Part shown: piece by piece, positions 7,830-15,668 of the stretch
How the letters are laid out: each line of letters begins with the position of its first letter
Position numbering within the stretch: the first letter of the stretch is position 1
DNA from: Palsa-504 sp963739615
Lineage (GTDB): Bacteria; Actinomycetota; Actinomycetes; Streptosporangiales; Streptosporangiaceae
Reading direction: 5' to 3'
DNA: 64,000 nt
Assembly (NCBI GenBank): GCA_963739615.1
Contig: CAVUBD010000002.1
Location: 62,001 to 126,000 of the forward strand
The notes under the pieces: model-generated
What the model saw: only the letters and a program-made list of their open reading frames with translations
Databases searched by the model: none
What the model was told of the DNA's origin: nothing
Translations under genes and position numbers: made by a program

Positions 7830-8833
7830 ACCGAAGAATAAGCGCGCAGCTTCCACAGCTGATGCTCGCTCTTGATGCTGCGGATGGTGCCCGAGCGGGA
7901 GCGCATGACCATGGAATGAGTGGTCGCGTGCCCGCGCAGGTACCGCACGCCGTCGACCAGTTCGCCGTCGGTGACCCCGGTGGCCGCGAAGAACACGTCA
8001 TCGGAGGTGACCAGGTCGTCGGTGGTGAGCACGCGGTTCAGGTCGTGGCCGGCGTCGAGCGCGCGGCGGCGCTCTGCCTCGTCCCTGGGCGCGAGCTTGC
8101 CGAGGATGACCCCGCCGAGGCATTTCAGCGCGCAGGCGGCGATGATGCCCTCCGGGGTGCCCCCGATGCCGAGCATCAGGTCGATGCCGGTGCCCTCGCG
8201 GGCGGCCATGATGGCGCCGGCCACGTCTCCGTCGGTGATCAGGTGAATCCGGGCGCCGCTCGCGCGGACCTCGGAGACGAGCCCGGCGTGCCGGGGGCGG
8301 TCCAGGATGATCACGGTGACGTCCTGCGGCGAGCAGCCCTTGCCCTTGGCCACGGCCAAGATGTTGGCGGCCGGCGGCGCGTCGATGTCCACCATGCCCG
8401 CCGCCTCGGGGCCGGTGGCCAGCTTGTCCATGTAGAACACGGCGGACGGGTCGTACATCGAGCCGCGGCCGGCCACCGCCAGGACCGAGAGCGCGTTCGG
8501 CATGCCGTTGGCGGTCAGCCGGGTGCCGTCGATCGGGTCGACCGCGACGTCGCAGGCCGCGCCGGTGCCGTCGCCGACCTCCTCGCCGTTGAACAGCATC
8601 GGCGCGTCGTCCTTCTCGCCCTCGCCGATGACCACCACGCCGCGCATCGACACCGAGTTGATCAGCAGCCGCATCGCGTTCACCGCGGCGCCGTCCGCCC
8701 CGTTCTTGTCGCCCCGGCCCACCCACCGGGCCGCGGCCATCGACGCGGCCTCGGTCACCCTGGCGAGTTCGAGCGCCAGGTTGCGGTCGGGGGCGTGGTT
8801 GTCTGGCTCGTGCGCCTGCTTTTCCGCGCTCAT
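7817..8833 (-). CDS. glpX: Class II fructose-1,6-bisphosphatase
   Basis: The 338-aa protein is a full-length GlpX, which hydrolyses fructose-1,6-bisphosphate to fructose-6-phosphate in gluconeogenesis. This is the main FBPase of actinobacteria. Metal and substrate motifs are visible: GEGEKDDAPMLFNGEE, DPIDGTR, GIGGTPEG and ITDGDV. The start was set at ATG 8833 because GGAAGGAC lies 7 nt upstream and the encoded N-terminus (MSAEKQAHEP) fits the family; the same frame stays open far upstream through the yihY gene but is not coding there. The gene follows yihY by 65 bp on the same strand. The 3' end carries a small duplicated sequence. Confidence 0.95.
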   Translation of the reverse strand: MSAEKQAHEPDNHAPDRNLALELARVTEAASMAAARWVGRGDKNGADGAAVNAMRLLINSVSMRGVVVIGEGEKDDAPMLFNGEEVGDGTGAACDVAVDPIDGTRLTANGMPNALSVLAVAGRGSMYDPSAVFYMDKLATGPEAAGMVDIDAPPAANILAVAKGKGCSPQDVTVIILDRPRHAGLVSEVRASGARIHLITDGDVAGAIMAAREGTGIDLMLGIGGTPEGIIAACALKCLGGVILGKLAPRDEAERRRALDAGHDLNRVLTTDDLVTSDDVFFAATGVTDGELVDGVRYLRGHATTHSMVMRSRSGTIRSIKSEHQLWKLRAYSSVNFG

Positions 8834-8898
8834 GATGGCGTCCTTCCCGCTGACGGTAGAACCAAATCCTATGACCCGGGCTGCGTGAGCTCGGCGCC

Positions 8899-9900
8899 TC
8901 ACTTCGTCTCGTCGTCGCCTGAGTCGAACGTCACCTCGACGTGCTGCTCGGGACGCCGCTGGTTCTGCAGGGCCTGCAGGGCCATGCTGGTGCGGTCGGC
9001 CTCGGTGAGCGGCGGCTGGATGATCGACCGCGGCCACAGCCGCCGCGATAGCACGACGTTGATCTCCGCGCTGTAGACGGTGACCTCTACGGCCAGGTAA
9101 ATCCAGGCCAGCAAGCCGAGCACGGTAGCGAATACGCCGTAGACGGAGTCGCTGTGCAGGAAATGGTGCACCAGGTAGGTGCCGAGGACCTGCAGCAACG
9201 TCCAGCCGATCCCGCCCGTGATGGCCCCGGGCAGCAGGGTCCTTGTCGGCACCCCCTTCGGCGTCAGGGCACGGAAGGCACCGATGTACATGCCCGCGTT
9301 GAGGGCTGCGGCCAGCACCTCGGCGAGGACGACAAGCACGGTGGCACTGTGCTCGATGTGCAGCCGGGACGCCACCGCCGGGCCGTAGGTGTTGAGGCTG
9401 GCCAGCAGGGTAGTCGCGATCACGCCGCCGCCGAGCAGGCAGAGGAACAGGCCCGCGCGCCCGAGCCGCTGGAAATAGCCGGGCCTCGCGGGCCCGGGCA
9501 GGTTCCACACCTGCTCCATCGTGAACAGGCCGGCCTGGGCCAGTCCGGTCGCGCCCCAGATCAGGCCGACCAGGCCGACGATCAGCCCGATGACGCTTGA
9601 GCGCTGGAGCTGGTGCACATTCTCCGTCAGCGTATGGCCGATGAGCGGGACCTGGCTGGCCACCGCGTTCAGGGCATCGGTCTTGAACGACGGGTCGACC
9701 GAGGCGGCGTAGCCCAGGATCGTCACCAGGACAAGCAGCAGCGGGAAGATGGAGACGAACGAGGAATATGCAAGGTTGGAAGCCAGGACGCCGCCGTTGT
9801 CGTCCCCGTACTTCTTCGCCACCGCGACGATGAAGGCAGTGAGCGTGAAACGCTGCTGGGTGGCGTCCGCTTTCCTGATCACTCGCTCGACTGGGTTCAT
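8899..9900 (-). CDS. yihY: YihY/BrkB-family inner membrane protein
   Basis: The 333-aa protein has the six-helix YihY (formerly 'RNase BN') architecture, with hydrophobic segments spread over residues 35-285. Hallmarks are NLAYSSFVSIFPLLL near the N-terminus, GLIWGATGLAQA, and AWIYLAVEVTVYSAEIN toward the end. The function of the family is unsettled: it was misassigned as ribonuclease BN and is now treated as a membrane protein of unknown transport role. It is 87 bp downstream of xseB and could belong to the same transcript. The C-terminal tail is short, acidic and cytoplasmic. Confidence 0.88.
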   Translation of the reverse strand: MNPVERVIRKADATQQRFTLTAFIVAVAKKYGDDNGGVLASNLAYSSFVSIFPLLLVLVTILGYAASVDPSFKTDALNAVASQVPLIGHTLTENVHQLQRSSVIGLIVGLVGLIWGATGLAQAGLFTMEQVWNLPGPARPGYFQRLGRAGLFLCLLGGGVIATTLLASLNTYGPAVASRLHIEHSATVLVVLAEVLAAALNAGMYIGAFRALTPKGVPTRTLLPGAITGGIGWTLLQVLGTYLVHHFLHSDSVYGVFATVLGLLAWIYLAVEVTVYSAEINVVLSRRLWPRSIIQPPLTEADRTSMALQALQNQRRPEQHVEVTFDSGDDETK

Positions 9901-9987
9901 CCGCCGCCGCCTTGCTCTCGCCTGCCCGTGGGTTGCCCAGCCGGGAGGACGTCAAACCGAGCAGGCCAGCGTGAGAACGGCGCAGCG

Positions 9988-10257
9988 TCAGAACGGCGCG
10001 GTGTCCCCTTCGGGCCCCGCCGCGTCGGGGTTGTCGCGCTTGGCCATCGCGGTGGCGAGCCTGGCGCGCGCGCCATCCAGCCACTCACCGCATACCGCCG
10101 CGAGCCGCTCGCCGCGTTCCCACAGCTCGAGCGACTGCTCCAGGGTCAGGCCGCCCGCCTCGAGGCGCTTGACCACCGCGGCCAGCTTGTCCCTGGCCTG
10201 CTCGTAGGAAAGCGCGTCAGCGCCGCCGTCTGCCACGCCCCCGACCCTATCGGTCAT
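9988..10257 (-). CDS. xseB: Exodeoxyribonuclease VII small subunit
   Basis: This 89-aa protein contains the XseB signature: SYEQARDKLAAVVKRLEAGGLTLEQSLELWERG is the coiled helical hairpin that wraps the large subunit (residues about 17-50). XseB assembles with XseA into the nuclease that degrades single-stranded DNA to oligonucleotides. Its start overlaps the 3' end of xseA by 11 bp, indicating translational coupling. The C-terminus is longer and more charged than in E. coli, as in other actinobacteria. Confidence 0.95.
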   Translation of the reverse strand: MTDRVGGVADGGADALSYEQARDKLAAVVKRLEAGGLTLEQSLELWERGERLAAVCGEWLDGARARLATAMAKRDNPDAAGPEGDTAPF

Positions 10258-11464
10258 CGCCGTCAGCCCCGGCCCGGACGGTGAGCTGATCGGCGGCGAA
10301 CCGGACCGTCAGCGTCTCGCCCGGCTGCACCTCGGCCGCGCTGCGGACCACGCCGTCGCCCGCGTGCTGGACGATCGCGTAGCCGCGGCGCAGCGTCGAC
10401 GCGGGCGACAGCGCGAGCAGGCGGGCCCTGGTATGAGCCACGTCGTCGCGGCCCCTGGTCAAGCTGGTGTCCAGCGACATCCTGGCCCGCTGCAGGAGCG
10501 CATCGACCCGTTCGGCCTGGCGCTCGATTTCCCGTACCGGGTCGGCCAGCGCGGGCCGGGACCTGACCGCCGCCAGCCAGGCGGTCTCGCGGTCGAGCCA
10601 GCCGGTCAGGGACCGGCGGGCCCGGTCGCGCAGCTGGCTGACGAGCGCGAGCTGCTCGGCGACGTCGGGCACCACCCGCTTGGCCGCGTCGGTCGGCGTG
10701 GAGGCGCGGACATCGGCCACGTAGTCGAGCAGCGGCGTGTCCTGCTCGTGGCCGATCGCGCTCACCACCGGCGTCCGGCTGGCGGCGACCGCCCTGATCA
10801 GCGTCTCGTCGGAGAAAGGGAGCAGGTCTTCGAGCGAACCGCCGCCGCGGGCGATCACGATCACGTCCACCTCCGGGTCCGCGTCGAGGCGGCTCAGCGC
10901 GTCGATCACCTCCGGCACCGCGTACGAGCCCTGCACCGCGGTCTGCTCGACCCGGAACCGGACGGCGGGCCAGCGACGGCCCGCGTTCTGCATGACGTCG
11001 CGCTGTGCAGCCGAATCGCGTCCGCAGATGAGCCCGATGACACCGGGGAGGAACGGAAGAACCCGCTTCCGTTCGGCAGAAAAAAGCCCTTCTGCGGCCA
11101 GCTGGCGGCGCAGCCTTTCCAGCCGGGCCAGCAGCTCGCCGACGCCGACGGCGCGGATCTCCAGTGCGGTCAGCGCGAACGAGCCCCGGTTGGCGTTGAA
11201 GTCCGGCCGGGCCCAGATGACGACCCTGGCCCCGTCGGCCGGCGTGGGCTCGGCGGCGTCGAACACCTGCCGGGAGCAGATGACCCGCACCGACACGGCC
11301 GCGATCGGGTCGCGCAGGGTTAGGAACACGGCGTTGCCGCGTACCGCGCACTCGGCGATCTGCCCTTCCACCCAGACCCGGCCCAGCCGGCCGATCCACC
11401 CGCCGACCAGCTGAAGGACCGTCCGGACCGGAACGGGGGACTCAGCCGACGTCTCGAGCGACAC
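10247..11464 (-). CDS. xseA: Exodeoxyribonuclease VII large subunit
   Basis: The 405-aa protein has the N-terminal OB-fold (RVWVEGQIAE, VFLTLRDP) and the XseA catalytic domain, with LICGRDSAAQRD, DVIVIARGGGSLEDLLPFSDE and SAIGHEQDTPLLDYVADVRASTPT. With XseB it digests single-stranded DNA from either end in repair and recombination. GTG 11464 shares one base with the TAG of the preceding small gene, so the two are probably translated together. The order xseB-xseA-small protein-ispH matches M. tuberculosis Rv1107c-Rv1110. Confidence 0.96.
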   Translation of the reverse strand: MSLETSAESPVPVRTVLQLVGGWIGRLGRVWVEGQIAECAVRGNAVFLTLRDPIAAVSVRVICSRQVFDAAEPTPADGARVVIWARPDFNANRGSFALTALEIRAVGVGELLARLERLRRQLAAEGLFSAERKRVLPFLPGVIGLICGRDSAAQRDVMQNAGRRWPAVRFRVEQTAVQGSYAVPEVIDALSRLDADPEVDVIVIARGGGSLEDLLPFSDETLIRAVAASRTPVVSAIGHEQDTPLLDYVADVRASTPTDAAKRVVPDVAEQLALVSQLRDRARRSLTGWLDRETAWLAAVRSRPALADPVREIERQAERVDALLQRARMSLDTSLTRGRDDVAHTRARLLALSPASTLRRGYAIVQHAGDGVVRSAAEVQPGETLTVRFAADQLTVRAGADGDDR

Positions 11465-11799
11465 TAACCTTCTGCCTCCAGCTTGGCGATCCGGCGCTCG
11501 AACATGACGATCAGCTCGGCCCGGGCCTCGTGCGCCCGCTCGTACTCGATCAGCTGCCCGAGCTGCGCGACGTCAAGGCTCCGCAGCCGCGCGCGGAGCG
11601 AGGCGACGGACAGCTCGTCGTAATTGGCCAGCGGCAGCCCGGTCGCCGCGGTCTCGCTCTCCGCCATAGCCGGAACCTCAGCCGGAACCTCAGCCGTCGC
11701 CGGGCTGGCGGCCGCAGCCGGGATTTCCGCCGCGGGGGGATTCTCCTCGTCGTCGAGCAGCCGCACGTTCCCCGTCTTATCGAAGTCCCTGGGCTTCAC
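11464..11799 (-). pseudogene. 3' half of an Rv1109c-like protein (frameshift-separated)
   Basis: The 111-aa frame ends with a compact helical domain (YDELSVASLRARLRSLDV, then GQLIEYERAHEARAELI) characteristic of the conserved actinobacterial protein encoded between xseA and ispH. The N-terminal side begins at GTG 11799 (MKPRDFDKTGNVRLL), but the frame is open further upstream and reads PISLAPAPKLV before it, which looks like natural linker. The upstream half is in another frame and ends at 11777. Deleting one base of the G5 run at 11828-11832 joins the two into one protein of about 200 aa, close to the Rv1109c length. This could be a true frameshift, a sequencing error, or two coupled genes. 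Function is unknown; some databases call the family lipid-droplet-associated. Confidence 0.6.
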
Positions 11800-12076
11800 T
11801 AGCTTCGGAGCCGGAGCCAGGCTGATCGGGGGCTGGTGCTGCCGGGGCTGGTGGTGCTGCCACCTCTTCCCGTGGGGCGGCCGGCTCGGTGATCGTCATC
11901 TCCGTCGCCGTCTCCGACGGCTCGGGCTGGCTGGTTGGCGGCACGCTGTGGTATGCGGGCGTCTTGTGCCTGAGCTTGTCGGTGATCAGCAGCAACTGGC
12001 CGATCCCGGCGAAAACGCCGCGAAGAGCCTGCGCGGGGGCTTCCTTTATGCGTTCGCTGACCTGCGGAACGCGCAT
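11777..12076 (-). pseudogene. 5' half of the Rv1109c-like protein
   Basis: The 99-aa frame starts at ATG 12076 with an amphipathic helix (RIKEAPAQALRGVFAGIGQLL), then becomes a Pro/Ala/Glu-rich linker. It overlaps the 3'-half frame by 23 bp. The helix-linker arrangement is that of the N-terminus of the protein family found between xseA and ispH. The end (SEASEAQGLR) is out of frame with the conserved C-terminal domain. It is divergent from ispH across a 220-bp gap that should hold both promoters. Confidence 0.55.
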
Positions 12077-12296
12077 GTCACACTCTCCCTAGAAGATGGG
12101 GTGCCTCACAATCGGCGACTGGCACCTCCCGGCCCCCAGGTAGCCTTCTCGGCGGCCCCTGGCGCCTATGCACTGCCGTTAGCCAGCGCGTGTTCCCTGA
12201 CGGGTAATCTTCGCGCCTTCTGGCCGTGCGCCGCAACACCAGGGACTGGAGCATCCCCTTTGGCGTGTCTTTGCGGCTCGTACGTAACCTAGAGCT

Positions 12297-13274
12297 GTGA
12301 CTAGTGCTGAGGTGACGGTCTCCAGCCAGACGCCGCGACGGGTCCTGCTCGCCAAGCCCCGCGGCTACTGCGCCGGGGTTGACCGGGCGGTGCAAGCGGT
12401 CGAGACGGCCTTGGACCGGTTCGGGCCGCCCGTCTACGTGCGCAGGCAGATCGTCCACAATACGTACGTCGTCAGCTCGCTGGAGAAGCGTGGCGCGATC
12501 TTCGTGGCGGAGGTCGACGAGGTGCCGCCCGGCGCGGTCGTCGTGTTCTCCGCGCACGGCATCGCCCCCGAGGTCCGCCTGGACGCGGAGCGCCGCGGCC
12601 TGCGGGCGATCGACGCGACCTGCCCGCTGGTGACCAAGGTGCACAACGAGGCCCGCCGGTACGCCGCCAGGGACTACGACATCTTGCTGGTCGGCCACAC
12701 GGGGCACGAGGAGGTCGTGGGGACGGCGGGCGAGGCGCCGGCTAGCGTCCGGCTGGTGGACGGCGCGGCCGGGGCGACGGAGGTGGAGGTCAGGGATCCG
12801 TCCAAGGTGGTCTGGCTGTCCCAGACCACCTTGTCGGTGGACGAGACCGTCGAGACCGTCAACGCGCTGCGCGAGCGTTTCCCGGCGCTGCTCGATCCGC
12901 CGAGCGATGACATCTGCTACGCCACCCAGAACCGCCAGGCCGCGGTCAAGGTCATCGCCGCCCAGGCCGAACTGGTCATCGTGGTGGGCTCGCCCAACTC
13001 CTCGAACTCGGTCCGGCTGGTCGAGGTGGCCAGGGACTACGGCGCGGCCGCCGCCCACCTGGTCGACGACGCCGGCGAGGTCGAGGAGCAGTGGCTGGAC
13101 GGGGTGACGACGGTCGGCGTGACCAGCGGAGCCTCGGTGCCAGAGGAACTGGTCGCCGCCGTGCTGGTCAAGCTGGCCGCCGCCGGGTTCGGTGACGTGG
13201 AGGAAGTCGAGGCGGTCGAGGAGCACATGACGTTCGCGCTGCCGCGCGAGCTGCGGACCTCAGGAACCGCTTAA
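12297..13274 (+). CDS. ispH: 4-hydroxy-3-methylbut-2-enyl diphosphate reductase
   Basis: The 325-aa protein is a complete IspH/LytB, the last enzyme of the MEP isoprenoid pathway, which reduces HMBPP to IPP and DMAPP with a [4Fe-4S] cluster. The three cluster cysteines are in PRGYCAGV, DATCPLVTK and DDICYATQNRQ. The proton-relay motif HTGHEEVVG and the substrate-binding SPNSSNSVRL are intact. The start is GTG 12297 with no good ribosome site. The gene is divergent from the xse cluster, an arrangement also seen in mycobacteria. Confidence 0.96.
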   Translation: MTSAEVTVSSQTPRRVLLAKPRGYCAGVDRAVQAVETALDRFGPPVYVRRQIVHNTYVVSSLEKRGAIFVAEVDEVPPGAVVVFSAHGIAPEVRLDAERRGLRAIDATCPLVTKVHNEARRYAARDYDILLVGHTGHEEVVGTAGEAPASVRLVDGAAGATEVEVRDPSKVVWLSQTTLSVDETVETVNALRERFPALLDPPSDDICYATQNRQAAVKVIAAQAELVIVVGSPNSSNSVRLVEVARDYGAAAAHLVDDAGEVEEQWLDGVTTVGVTSGASVPEELVAAVLVKLAAAGFGDVEEVEAVEEHMTFALPRELRTSGTA

Positions 13275-13282
13275 AACGCCGG

Positions 13283-13447
13283 TCAGTGCCGGATTGCGGT
13301 CCAGTGCTCCGCTAGGTGGGGCACGAGATCCATCGGTCGTTCGTCAGGAAAGAACAGCCGGGCGCCGTCCAGCGGGAGGTCCACGGCGATGCAGCGGCGC
13401 GGCGCCCGCAGCGCGCCGATGACGTTGCGCCACAGGTAGGCGTTGGT
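13283..13447 (-). pseudogene. Fragment of an alpha/beta-hydrolase (dehalogenase-like)
   Basis: On the minus strand, NAYLWRNVIGALRAPRRCIAVDL resembles the beta3-helix-beta4 region next to the HGNPT oxyanion segment of haloalkane-dehalogenase-like hydrolases. The nucleophile, lid and normal N-terminus are absent; after a few residues the frame jumps to what looks like a C-terminal tail (PDERPMDLVPHLAEHW). The homology starts exactly where the TetR fragment on the other strand starts, so one deletion probably removed both 5' ends. A second internal deletion removed the catalytic core. Confidence 0.4.
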
Positions 13448-13802
13448 GCCGACGGTGGCGGCCATGCGTGCCGGGTTCCTCGCCTGGATCCGGCTCGCGG
13501 GCGACCCGGTGGTACGGCGGATCCTGCTGATCGACGCTCCGTCCGTGCTCGGCTGGGAACGATGGCGGGCCATGGAGGAAGACCACGCCCTCGGCCTGAT
13601 CCGGATGGTGCTGCAGCTCATCGCCAATCAGGGCCGGCTGCGGCCGGAACTGGTCGGCACCATGGCCCATGTGCTGCTCGCCTCGGTCAACGAGGTCGCA
13701 CTGCTTGCCGCCCGGTCCGAGGACAAGGAAGCGGCGATGCAGGCCGACGCCGACGCCAGCGACGAGCTGCTAAGCCGCCTATTCCCTGGGGAACCGAGCT
13801 AA
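13443..13802 (+). pseudogene. C-terminal fragment of a TetR-family regulator
   Basis: The frame encodes only the ligand-binding half of a TetR regulator: AGFLAWIRLAGDPVVRRILLIDAP, then LGWERWRAMEE and LLASVNEVALLAAR. The DNA-binding helix-turn-helix that should occupy the first 60 residues is absent, and no ribosome site precedes the first possible start. It is convergent with, and overlaps by 24 bp, the DUF6542-like gene. It cannot bind DNA as a normal TetR and is treated as a remnant. Confidence 0.7.
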
Positions 13803-14285
13803 CCGGCGCCGGGCCCAGCCGTCCCGCACCGCCTCGACCAGGCCGGCGATCACCGGGTGCGCGGGCGGCCGCGGCCGGTAACCGCGGCCGAAGGCGATCG
13901 CGACAACCAGGGCCGTTCCCGTGAACAGCCACGGAGCCGAGGTCCCCAGCGTGACCAGGATGCCGGCGGCGGCGGAGAAGGCGTCCGGCGCGGCGATCAG
14001 CTCGACGCAGACCGCCGCGACGAGGAACGCCAGCGGCGGGCACACCACGACCGTGCGCAGGCCGGCCGTCCTGGTGTAGGAGGCGACCACGCCGCAGCTC
14101 ATAACGAACAGCGCGTCCCCCAGGGCGCTCCAGCCCGTCCAGGACGCTATCAGCAGGCCGGACAGGCACGCCGCGACCAGCGCCACCACCGCGCCGCGCC
14201 CGGTCAGCCTGATCGTGCCCGGCGGCTCGAGGCGCGGCGAGTGCCGCGTCCCTGGCTGGCCGGCCGGAGCCCGGGTCTGCGTCAT
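13779..14285 (-). CDS. DUF6542-like membrane protein
   Basis: This 168-aa protein has four predicted hydrophobic helices between residues 30 and 130, with a conserved GRGAVVALVAACLSGLL first helix, and an Arg-rich cytoplasmic tail. This matches the small actinobacterial DUF6542 proteins encoded beside rmuC/ychF. The mycobacterial gene in the same place is Rv1111c, but equivalence is only positional. The start overlaps the rmuC stop by 4 bp, so the two are coupled. Function is unknown. Confidence 0.65.
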   Translation of the reverse strand: MTQTRAPAGQPGTRHSPRLEPPGTIRLTGRGAVVALVAACLSGLLIASWTGWSALGDALFVMSCGVVASYTRTAGLRTVVVCPPLAFLVAAVCVELIAAPDAFSAAAGILVTLGTSAPWLFTGTALVVAIAFGRGYRPRPPAHPVIAGLVEAVRDGWARRRLARFPRE

Positions 14286-15568
14286 CGAACGGCACGCACC
14301 AGGCCGGGCCCGAGCTCGGGTGCGGCCAGTTCGGGAGCGGCCAGTTCGGGAGCGGCCAGCGCCCTGGTCGTTTCCTCCACCGGCGCGGGCGCGGCCAGCT
14401 CCGCGTCGACGACGCCGAGTTCGTTCAGCTTCCTGGCGCTGACCAGCACCCGGCCCTCCAGCGAGCCAACCGTCTGGTTGTAGGTGGACACGGCCGTGGT
14501 CAGCGCGCGGCCCAGCCGGTCCACGTGCCGCCCCAGGCTGCCGATCCGCTCGTACAGCTCGCGGCCCAGGTCGAAGACCGCGCGGGCGTTCTCGGCCAGC
14601 GCCGCCTGCTGCCAGGCGTACTGGGCCGTGCGCAGCATCGTGACCAACGTGGTCGGAGTGGCGATATGCACCTTGCGGGTGAGCGCGTACTCCAGCAGCC
14701 CGGGGTCCCGTTCCAGCGCCGGGGCCAGGAACGCCTCGCCGGGAATGAACAAGATCACGAACTCGGGGGACGGGCTCAGCGCCGCCCAGTAAGCCTTGGC
14801 CGCCAGCCGGTCCACGTGCTCCCGCAGGTGCCGGGCGTGCGCGTCCATCCTGGCCGCGCGCATCTCGTCCAGATCGGACTCCGCGGCTTCCAGGTAGGCG
14901 GCGAGCGATACCTTGGAGTCCACCACGATGTTCTTGCCCCCGGCCAGCCGTACTACCATGTCCGGGCGCAGCGCGCCGTCCGGGGCGGGCACCAAGACCT
15001 GCTCATCGAAATCGCAGCGGGCGCTCATCCCGGCCAGCTCGACCACGCGGCGCAGCTGCAGCTCGCCCCAGCGTCCCCGGGCCTCGGGCCGCCGCAGCGC
15101 GGTGACCAGCGCCTGCGTCTGGATCCGCAGCTGCTCGGAGGTCTGCCGCGCGATGTGGACCTGCTCGGCGAGGGCGGCGTGCGATCGCGACCGGTCCTCG
15201 TCGGACGCCCGCAGCTGCGCCTCGACCCGGGCCAGGGTTTCCCGCAGCGGGCCGACCAGGTGCTCGACGGCCGCGCGCCGGGTCTCAAGGTCGCTGGCCG
15301 CGTTCGCGTTCGCCGCCTGCAGCCGTCCCTCAGCGACCTCGAGGAACCGCGCCGTACTGGCGTCCATCGCCTGCGCGGAAAGGACCTGGAACCGCTCCGC
15401 GAGCTGGCCCTCGACCAGGGCGGCGCGGTCATCGGCGGCGCGCGCTCGCTCCTGCGCGGCGGCGAGCCTGCCGCGGGCGAACAGGTATCCGATCGCTGCC
15501 CCGATGACGATCCCGAGCAGCAGTCCGGCAAGCAGCGAGATCGCACTCATATGCAGCCATGGTCTCAC
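14282..15568 (-). CDS. rmuC: DNA recombination protein RmuC
   Basis: The 428-aa protein has one N-terminal membrane helix (residues about 7-30), a long coiled coil over about 35-170, and the conserved RmuC nuclease-like domain: RGRWGELQLRRVVELAGM, LRPDMVVRLAGGKNIVVDSK and FIPGEAFLAPALE. RmuC limits rearrangement at inverted repeats, presumably by cutting DNA structures. ATG 15568 is used, although ATG 15550 gives a more typical N-terminus. The C-terminus carries a short APEL repeat encoded by 15-bp DNA repeats. It is coupled to the downstream DUF6542-like gene. Confidence 0.9.
   Translation of the reverse strand: MRPWLHMSAISLLAGLLLGIVIGAAIGYLFARGRLAAAQERARAADDRAALVEGQLAERFQVLSAQAMDASTARFLEVAEGRLQAANANAASDLETRRAAVEHLVGPLRETLARVEAQLRASDEDRSRSHAALAEQVHIARQTSEQLRIQTQALVTALRRPEARGRWGELQLRRVVELAGMSARCDFDEQVLVPAPDGALRPDMVVRLAGGKNIVVDSKVSLAAYLEAAESDLDEMRAARMDAHARHLREHVDRLAAKAYWAALSPSPEFVILFIPGEAFLAPALERDPGLLEYALTRKVHIATPTTLVTMLRTAQYAWQQAALAENARAVFDLGRELYERIGSLGRHVDRLGRALTTAVSTYNQTVGSLEGRVLVSARKLNELGVVDAELAAPAPVEETTRALAAPELAAPELAAPELGPGLVRAVR
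14322..14359 (-). repeat. 15-bp tandem repeat in the rmuC tail
   Basis: Two full units of the 15-mer starting GCGGCCAGTT (14322-14336, 14337-14351) and a partial third encode the repeated AAPEL pentapeptide near the RmuC C-terminus. The repeats are in frame and outside the catalytic region. Confidence 0.8.
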
Positions 15569-15668
15569 CGTAAGTCGCGAACCCCGGGCGGCGACACGCC
15601 CGCCGTATCAATTCTCCCGAACGGTCCCTGGTATCAGCCCTGGACCACCTTCCGCCACAATGGGGCCG

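Noticed and set aside
8834..10084. N-terminal 400 codons of the open frame that continues into glpX
   Set aside because: It is antisense-frame noise through yihY; the GlpX start at 8833 has a good ribosome site and the family N-terminus.
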